This document shows positions 50,730 through 55,532 of a stretch of 55,532 nucleotides of DNA, one piece after another. The notes under the pieces are model-generated. The model was not told the origin of the DNA. It ran no database searches and saw only the letters and a list, made by a program, of their open reading frames with translations. The position numbers were made by a program, and so were the translations under genes. Source of the stretch: an uncultured Treponema sp. (GTDB lineage Bacteria; Spirochaetota; Spirochaetia; Treponematales; Treponemataceae); assembly GCA_946537975.1 (NCBI GenBank), contig CAMNGG010000252.1:1-55532 (forward strand), given 5' to 3'. Position 1 is the first letter of the stretch, and the number at the start of each line of letters is the position of its first letter.

Positions 50730-51676
50730 TGGAACAACACGACAAACTGACAGGAATAGAACGCGAGCTTGTACTCCAGTATCTGATTGATGGAAATGTG
50801 CCTGTAACTCTTACACCGGTAGAAGAACCAATTTCTGCTGATAAGGAGAATATGGAAGGAGAAATACGTTCCCTTACATCTCAGATTTTTCCGGTCGCTA
50901 TAAAAGGTGAACACATCCGGGTTAAAAAGAATGGTGAAATACTTCTTGAAAATCCTGTGCAGTCTGTTGCGAGCTTTGCCAATAAAAATGTTAAGGTTGA
51001 ATTTTATTTTAACAGGGTAGGCTTATATTTTATATCACCTGTAAAAGAAACAAAAAAAGGTCTTACCCTTTTAATTCCTGAAGAAATTGAACGTATTTCC
51101 GATGTTGAGGAAGAAGCTGATTATGATTTTTCCTCTGTAATTTATTTTGACTGTAAATCAAGACGAGATTTGAATCTTAAATGTGTTCCGGAAGAGGGAG
51201 TAGAGCTTTTTGTTCGTCCTGTCTGGAAAATTATTCCTCTTGAGTTTCAGAAAAAGGCTAAGGAATTACTGGAGCAGTTCGTTGAGCAGGCTAAGCAGGA
51301 AAAGAACGCCGGTAACGGTATTCAGCTTATACATGTCTGTAAATATCTTACAGAAGCTCATAACTCTAAAATGGAAGCAATGGAAAACAGGGTAAAACCC
51401 TTTTCAATCCTTTTTGTTGATCATGAAAGGCTTGTTGTAGGAATGGAAACCCAGAACTGTACTTTTTTTGCCAATGAAGAATATGGAATAAAGCTTTCTT
51501 TTTCGATAAAACGAGGGCCGATTTTAACACGAGATATTTTTGTAACCAGCGTAGTAAACAAAATCTATCGCAGTGCAGACGGCCTTTATTCCTGTGTAGA
51601 TTTCCGCTATACGACTCTTCAGGAAGAAGATATGCGCTTTTTATACGAAAAAGCAACGAGTACTTTGTTTAATTAA
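50726..51676 (+). CDS. Spirochaete PilZ-like / DUF1577-type protein
   Basis: 316 aa from ATG 50726 (AGGTGGAAAAAAGT before it); ATG 50729 is one codon later. The N-terminal domain (ERELVLQYLIDGNVPVTLTP, VQSVASFANKNVKVEFYFNRVGLYF) resembles YcgR-like flagellar-brake N-domains. The C-terminal part (RVKPFSILFVDHERLVVGM..., YGIKLSFSIKRGP) resembles the PilZ-like region of spirochaete DUF1577 proteins. Likely a c-di-GMP or signalling effector of the chromosome. The family name is from memory. Confidence 0.5.
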   Translation: MMEQHDKLTGIERELVLQYLIDGNVPVTLTPVEEPISADKENMEGEIRSLTSQIFPVAIKGEHIRVKKNGEILLENPVQSVASFANKNVKVEFYFNRVGLYFISPVKETKKGLTLLIPEEIERISDVEEEADYDFSSVIYFDCKSRRDLNLKCVPEEGVELFVRPVWKIIPLEFQKKAKELLEQFVEQAKQEKNAGNGIQLIHVCKYLTEAHNSKMEAMENRVKPFSILFVDHERLVVGMETQNCTFFANEEYGIKLSFSIKRGPILTRDIFVTSVVNKIYRSADGLYSCVDFRYTTLQEEDMRFLYEKATSTLFN

Positions 51677-51686
51677 TTGTATTTGA

Positions 51687-52784
51687 CTATTCTGTTTGCT
51701 GAGGCGGGGATTGTCTTGGATCATTTCCAATCAGGATTGCCAGCCCTTTTAGATATTCAATATTTTCACAGACAATCTTTATAATTACCATAAGAGGAAC
51801 AGCAAGCAGCATTCCTGTAAAGCCCCAGATATATCCCCATAAAGAAAGACTTATAAGAATGATTACAGGTGATATACCAAGATTTTTACCTTCGATGCGT
51901 GGTTCAAGAATATTTCCCAGCACCATATTAACTGTCAGCATAAAAAGGAAAATAAACAAGGTTTTTCCCCAGTTTGGATAGAACTGAATAAGAGAAAAAA
52001 TAGTAGTAAGACCAACAGAAATTACTGAACCGAAAATCGGAATAAAGTTCATTATAAAAGCGAGAAAGCCCCATACGATTGGGAAGTCCAGTCCTAAGAT
52101 GAATGATGCAAGCCCGCATAAGACACCAGTTGCAAGAGAGATAAAAAATTTAATTGAAATATAACGCATTGTCTGGTTAATGATCTGGTTTGAGATTCTT
52201 GTGATTTTTGCCCGGTTATCTTTAAACGCATAATGCATTTTTCTTTTTGTGAGACGCATTTCAAGAAGAATGAACGCCGTCATAATTGCAATCAGAAAAA
52301 GTGTTTTAGAAAATGATATAACGCCAGAAGAAAGAGATACTGCAAGTTTTTGAGTATATTCGCGAACCTTTAATGAAGTCCATAGATTTTGAAAAAGACT
52401 TTTTGTATTGTCAATTTCTATTCCAAGATTAGTTGCTATCAGCTTGTAGATAGACATAAAACGTGTTTCGTATTTTGGAAATTCAGAAATGATACCTGTA
52501 AGTGAAGATATGAGAATTGATGTTATTCCAAGAAGAACTATGAAAAACAGAATAACGATTATTAATGAAGAAATAACCCATGGAATACCTGTCTTTACAT
52601 TCAGCTTTTTAATAATCGGTAAAAATACGAATGAAAGCATGAAGGAAAGAACAACTGGTATTAAAACGTTAGCCATGGTTTTACACAGAAAACCTGCAAG
52701 TACTACTGCCAGAAACAATAAGAGATAAAAAATCCGGTTTGAAGTCTTGTTCTGATTACTATTCAGGTTTTCTGTTTCGTCCAT
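51687..52784 (-). CDS. AI-2E family transporter (PerM/TqsA-like permease)
   Basis: 365 aa from ATG 52784, 6 bases behind GCAGGAG; the in-frame TTG upstream is not needed. Eight hydrophobic segments are visible, including VLIPVVLSFMLSFVFLPII, WGFLAFIMNFIPIFGSVIS and LEPRIEGKNLGISPVIILISLSLWGYIWG, which is the conserved AI-2E block. Inner-membrane exporter of small molecules; substrate unknown. Chromosomal. Confidence 0.92.
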   Translation of the reverse strand: MDETENLNSNQNKTSNRIFYLLLFLAVVLAGFLCKTMANVLIPVVLSFMLSFVFLPIIKKLNVKTGIPWVISSLIIVILFFIVLLGITSILISSLTGIISEFPKYETRFMSIYKLIATNLGIEIDNTKSLFQNLWTSLKVREYTQKLAVSLSSGVISFSKTLFLIAIMTAFILLEMRLTKRKMHYAFKDNRAKITRISNQIINQTMRYISIKFFISLATGVLCGLASFILGLDFPIVWGFLAFIMNFIPIFGSVISVGLTTIFSLIQFYPNWGKTLFIFLFMLTVNMVLGNILEPRIEGKNLGISPVIILISLSLWGYIWGFTGMLLAVPLMVIIKIVCENIEYLKGLAILIGNDPRQSPPQQTE

Positions 52785-52857
52785 GTGTGACTCCTGCAAG
52801 TGGTTTCGATAAGACAGGTGCTACAGCATCGTTCTTCTCGAACCACCACGTTTTAAG

Positions 52858-54135
52858 TTATTTCTTTGGTAAAATTTTATCAAATCCGCAGTATGGCACG
52901 AGTACTTTTGGAATTGTTACTGAGCCGTCTGCATTCTGATAGTTTTCGAGAATTGCAAGCATTGCGCGGCCTACGGCAATTGCAGTGCCGTTCAAAGTGT
53001 GAACGTACTTGTTCTTTCCGTCGTCGTCCTTGTATTTGATGTTGAGGCGGCGGGCCTGATAGTCTGTACAGTTAGAAGTAGAAGTTACTTCACCATATTC
53101 ACCACCGTTGCGGCCAGGCATCCATGCTTCCAGGTCCCACTTGCGGTAAGCAGGGGCACCGAGGTCTCCAGTACAGGTATCTACAACATGGAACGGAAGT
53201 CCGAGTCCTGTAAAGATTTCCTCTTCAATCTGGCGGAGCTTTTCGTGAATCTCGTCGCTCTGTTCCGGAGTAGAGTAAGCAAACATTTCTACCTTATCAA
53301 ACTGGTGAACGCGGTAGAGTCCCTTTGAGAACTGGCCTGCAGCACCTGCTTCGCGGCGGAAACAGTGTGAAAGTCCGCCGTAGAAACGTGGAAGACTTGC
53401 CTTGTCCAAAATCTCATCCTGGTGATATCCACCGAGAGTGATTTCAGCAGTAGCAACCAGACAGGTTCCTTCATCTTCGATTGAGTAAACGTTAGATTCA
53501 TTTCCGCGTGGGTTGAAGCCGATACCTTTAAGAACCTCTTCCTTTGCGACATCAGGTGTAATGAACATCTGGAAGTTGTGCTTGCGGAGAGTGTTGAGGG
53601 CATACATAATCAAAGCCTGTTCAAGGAATACAGCTTCGTTTTTAAGATAGTAGAACTTTGGACCAGATACCTTTGTACCGCGGTCAAAGTCGATGATGTC
53701 GAGAGATTCGCCAAGCTGAACATGATCCTTTGGTTCAAAGTCGAATTTGCGAGGAGTTCCAACCTTTTTTACTTCGAGGTTTTCTGTATCGAGCTTTCCA
53801 ACTGGAGCATCCGGGTGAACCATGTTAGGAATCTGGCGGGCAGCTTCTTCAAGGGCTGCTTCAGTTTCTTTTGTTTCTGCTTCTACGGCAGAGATTTCAT
53901 CTTTAATTGCCTTTCCGGCTGCAATAAGCTCGTTGCGCTTTTCAGGCTCCAGCTTCTGTTTCATAGCCTGAGCGTTTTCATTGCGCTTCTGCTGAAGTCC
54001 CTGAAGCTTTGTTACAAGGGCAGTGCGCTTGTCAAAAAGTTCTACAACCTTGTCTGCATCAGCTGTCATGTTACGGTTGATGATATTCTGTTTTACAGCA
54101 GCGAGATTGTCTTTAATAAATTTGTAGTCCAACAT
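52858..54135 (-). CDS. serS: Seryl-tRNA synthetase
   Basis: 425 aa, normal length. ATG behind AGAGGACTAAGAAT. N-terminal two-helix coiled-coil arm (about 30-100, KLQGLQQKRNENAQAMKQKL), then class II motifs: FRREAGAAG, GRNGGEYGEVTSTSNCTDYQ and NGTAIAVGRAMLAILENYQ. Charges tRNA-Ser and tRNA-Sec with serine in the cytosol. Core chromosomal gene. Confidence 0.98.
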   Translation of the reverse strand: MLDYKFIKDNLAAVKQNIINRNMTADADKVVELFDKRTALVTKLQGLQQKRNENAQAMKQKLEPEKRNELIAAGKAIKDEISAVEAETKETEAALEEAARQIPNMVHPDAPVGKLDTENLEVKKVGTPRKFDFEPKDHVQLGESLDIIDFDRGTKVSGPKFYYLKNEAVFLEQALIMYALNTLRKHNFQMFITPDVAKEEVLKGIGFNPRGNESNVYSIEDEGTCLVATAEITLGGYHQDEILDKASLPRFYGGLSHCFRREAGAAGQFSKGLYRVHQFDKVEMFAYSTPEQSDEIHEKLRQIEEEIFTGLGLPFHVVDTCTGDLGAPAYRKWDLEAWMPGRNGGEYGEVTSTSNCTDYQARRLNIKYKDDDGKNKYVHTLNGTAIAVGRAMLAILENYQNADGSVTIPKVLVPYCGFDKILPKK

Positions 54136-54161
54136 ATTCTTAGTCCTCTTATATTTCTGTC

Positions 54162-54226
54162 ACCCCGGCCCTGAAACAAGTTCAGGGTTCGGGGTCTACT
54201 TTAATAGATCCTGAAACAAGTTCAGG
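54162..54226. repeat. Pair of CCTGAAACAAGTTCAGG hairpin repeats
   Basis: CCCTGAA-ACAAG-TTCAGGG (54169-54187), enclosed by ACCCCG/CGGGGT-type pairing (54162-54195), and CCTGAA-ACAAG-TTCAGG (54210-54226). Between SIMPL and serS genes. A chromosomal dispersed palindromic repeat, unrelated to the ICE palindrome. Confidence 0.85.
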
Positions 54227-54241
54227 ATGACGGTTATTTAT

Positions 54242-54961
54242 TTAGTTTGTAAGTTCGTATTTTATTGTCACGTTAGAAGTGATTGTTACATTTCCCTCTA
54301 CGATTGGAGTTGGTGTTCCGGCCGCATTATCCATTGAAACGGCCTTAAACATCATGTCGTTTGAACGGCCTGCACTGGTATAGTCCTCACGGATTTCAAT
54401 AACTCCATTTACCTTACAGCCACTTGCTCCTGCCAGAAGAGAAGCCGCATCCTGGGCATTTTTAATTGCGAGGGTTCGTGCTTCACGTAAAGCTGTTGCT
54501 TTATCTGATACAAGGTATTCAAAGGAAGTAACTCCATTTGCACCTGTATTATTTTTTACGGCAGCATCAATTACTTTTCCGGCAAGGTCTATATTTCTTA
54601 CCAGAACAGAAATTGTGTTTCGAACTGTATATTCACCGGCATAAGAATGTGTATTATCCTGGGTAATAGAATAATCATAAGTAGAAATATCTGATGCAGG
54701 AATTCCGGCTTCTTTTATTGCATTAATTGTGTTAGTTGTGTTTATGGCATTACGCTCTGCAGTCTGCGGACAGTTCCAGCCAGTATTTCTTACAACAAAT
54801 TTAATAGAAATCATATCTGGTTTTACCGAAACACTTCCTGAACCCGAAACTGTTATTGAGCGGACAGGGGCTTCTTCCTTTGCAGGACGTCCTAATACAC
54901 AGGATGATAAAAGGGCAGAGCCCAATCCGATAATAAGAATAGATTTTAAAATTTTTTTCAT
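54242..54961 (-). CDS. SIMPL-domain (DUF541) lipoprotein
   Basis: 239 aa; lipobox LSSC at about 18-21. VSGSGSVSVKPDMISIKFVV, then NAINAIKEAGIPASDISTYDYSI, LAIKNAQDAASLLAGASG and a VTITSNVTIKYEL C-terminus are the SIMPL family pattern. Envelope protein of poorly known role, possibly oxidative-stress or periplasmic quality control. Confidence 0.93.
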   Translation of the reverse strand: MKKILKSILIIGLGSALLSSCVLGRPAKEEAPVRSITVSGSGSVSVKPDMISIKFVVRNTGWNCPQTAERNAINTTNTINAIKEAGIPASDISTYDYSITQDNTHSYAGEYTVRNTISVLVRNIDLAGKVIDAAVKNNTGANGVTSFEYLVSDKATALREARTLAIKNAQDAASLLAGASGCKVNGVIEIREDYTSAGRSNDMMFKAVSMDNAAGTPTPIVEGNVTITSNVTIKYELTN

Positions 54962-54966
54962 AGAAT

Positions 54967-55532
54967 CTATCTAACCTCCAAATAGAATCTTTTCAAATAT
55001 ATTATGCGCTTATTTGCATCATCCCAATACTTGCTTGCAGGATAATTTTTTGTAAGCGTTGTATAAGCATCGATTGCGCCCTTAATATCCCGGACATCTG
55101 ATTTAGCTTCAAGTATTTGTCCCTGAAGATAAAGTGCTTCATCACGGTTATCTGTAGAAAGCTCAAAGAAATTATTAAGCTTTGCAAGCGCTGCCTTGTA
55201 TTCTTTTTCATTATACAGAAGCTGGGCTTCTTTTAACAGAGTATCAGGTGTAATGTTATTCCCGGTATTTTGGTTTGTAGAAACTGAGGTATCTGCAACT
55301 GTAGTATTTGTGTCTGAAGACTTTGTAGATTGAGTTTCTTCTGAAGCTGTAGATGGCTGTGCCTCTTGTGTTGTGCCGGTTGTTGCTGTTTGTGCTGTTT
55401 GTGCTGTTTGTGCATTTTGTGCATTTTGTGCATTTTGTGCATTTTGTGAAGACTGACTTTCTTTGTTAGTCCGTGCAGACTGTGTAGCTGAAGAAGAACT
55501 TGACTTTTCGGCTTGTGAAGTCTCTTTGTTTT
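54967..55532 (-). CDS. TPR/BamD-like protein with NAQ/TAQ repeats (5' end outside window)
   Basis: At least 188 codons, cut at the window edge. The C-terminal 100 residues form TPR-like helices (LLYNEKEYKAALAKLNNFF, AIDAYTTLTKNYPASKYWDDA), as in BamD/YbgF-type envelope proteins. Upstream is a Ser/Thr/Gln-rich stretch containing four NAQ and three TAQ tripeptides. The stop (54967) lies just upstream of the SIMPL gene start, so the two are an operon. Confidence 0.75.
   Translation of the reverse strand, partial: NKETSQAEKSSSSSATQSARTNKESQSSQNAQNAQNAQNAQTAQTAQTATTGTTQEAQPSTASEETQSTKSSDTNTTVADTSVSTNQNTGNNITPDTLLKEAQLLYNEKEYKAALAKLNNFFELSTDNRDEALYLQGQILEAKSDVRDIKGAIDAYTTLTKNYPASKYWDDANKRIIYLKRFYLEVR
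55384..55446 (-). repeat. Seven 9-bp tandem repeats inside a CDS
   Basis: Three TGCTGTTTG and four TGCATTTTG units in a row on the plus strand (TAQ and NAQ tripeptides on the minus strand). As units are a multiple of 3, slippage would change protein length but not frame. Confidence 0.9.

Noticed and set aside
53578-54174. Plus-strand ORF opposite serS
   Set aside because: Antisense shadow of serS with no ribosome site and Phe/Cys-rich composition.
54162-54226. Chromosomal CCTGAAACAAGTTCAGG hairpins as part of the element repeat family
   Set aside because: Arms and loop have no similarity to GAGCGCAG; they lie outside the element in the host flank.

Overview
The window is AT-rich bacterial DNA from a spirochaete, most likely a gut or rumen Treponema. 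The right flank (about 49.9-55.5 kb) carries seryl-tRNA synthetase, an AI-2E family permease, a SIMPL-domain lipoprotein, a PilZ-like protein and a TPR protein of spirochaete type. Everything left of a tRNA-Val gene at 49.80-49.87 kb looks like one integrated conjugative element (ICE). Its left end lies outside the window. Its right end carries a tyrosine integrase and an XRE regulator beside the tRNA.

Layout of the element. 0-5.3 kb: maintenance and replication (ParB-like protein, small Cys-rich proteins, DUF2786 protein, winged-helix Rep-like protein, SSB). 5.3-11 kb: first type IV secretion block (VirB8, VirB9, VirB10, VirB6). 11-12.9 kb: PIN-type toxin-antitoxin pair and small membrane proteins. 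12.8-14.9 kb: topoisomerase III on the minus strand. 14.9-15.2 kb: divergent promoters, an 81-nt three-way-junction sequence and GTTTAAC repeats, which together are the best oriT/regulatory candidate. 15.2-26.4 kb: relaxase, LPD3-like protein, zinc-ribbon proteins, VirD4 coupling protein, ribbon-helix-helix protein, VirB11, VirB2, VirB3, VirB4, VirB5. 26.5-32.7 kb: a surface lipoprotein of about 2,060 residues with Ig-like repeats. 32.7-35.2 kb: minus-strand cargo (lipoprotein, HTH-like protein, PilZ-like protein, unknown). 35.3-48.1 kb: ArdC-like protein, a coiled-coil protein, and a protein of about 3,180 residues that fuses a DNA methylase to an SNF2 helicase.

Three things stand out. (1) Five transfer genes (VirB6, relaxase, VirD4, VirB2 and the giant lipoprotein) have no usable ATG, GTG or TTG. 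Each has a strong AGGAG/AGGAGG ribosome site followed, at normal spacing, by CCA exactly where the start codon should be. The reading frames behind the CCA codons are intact for 139 to 2,062 codons, and four of the five CCAs directly follow an in-frame stop. This recurring ACCA 'start' is the strongest candidate for an undescribed system: non-canonical, possibly element-controlled translation initiation. (2) Seventeen copies of an 18-bp palindrome, GAGCGCAG-NN-CTGCGCTC, lie between genes across the element and were not seen in the flank; many sit directly between a stop codon and the next ribosome site. (3) A separate 126-codon gene with its own ribosome site is nested in another frame inside the giant methylase-helicase gene, exactly where the host frame becomes low-complexity.

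Function: SSB, Rep, TopB and relaxase would process and replicate the DNA. VirD4 and VirB11/VirB4 would drive export through VirB2/3/5/6/8/9/10. The Ig-repeat lipoprotein may act in cell contact. The ArdC-like and methylase-helicase proteins would protect incoming DNA. All calls were made by eye from sequence and motifs; no database search was run.
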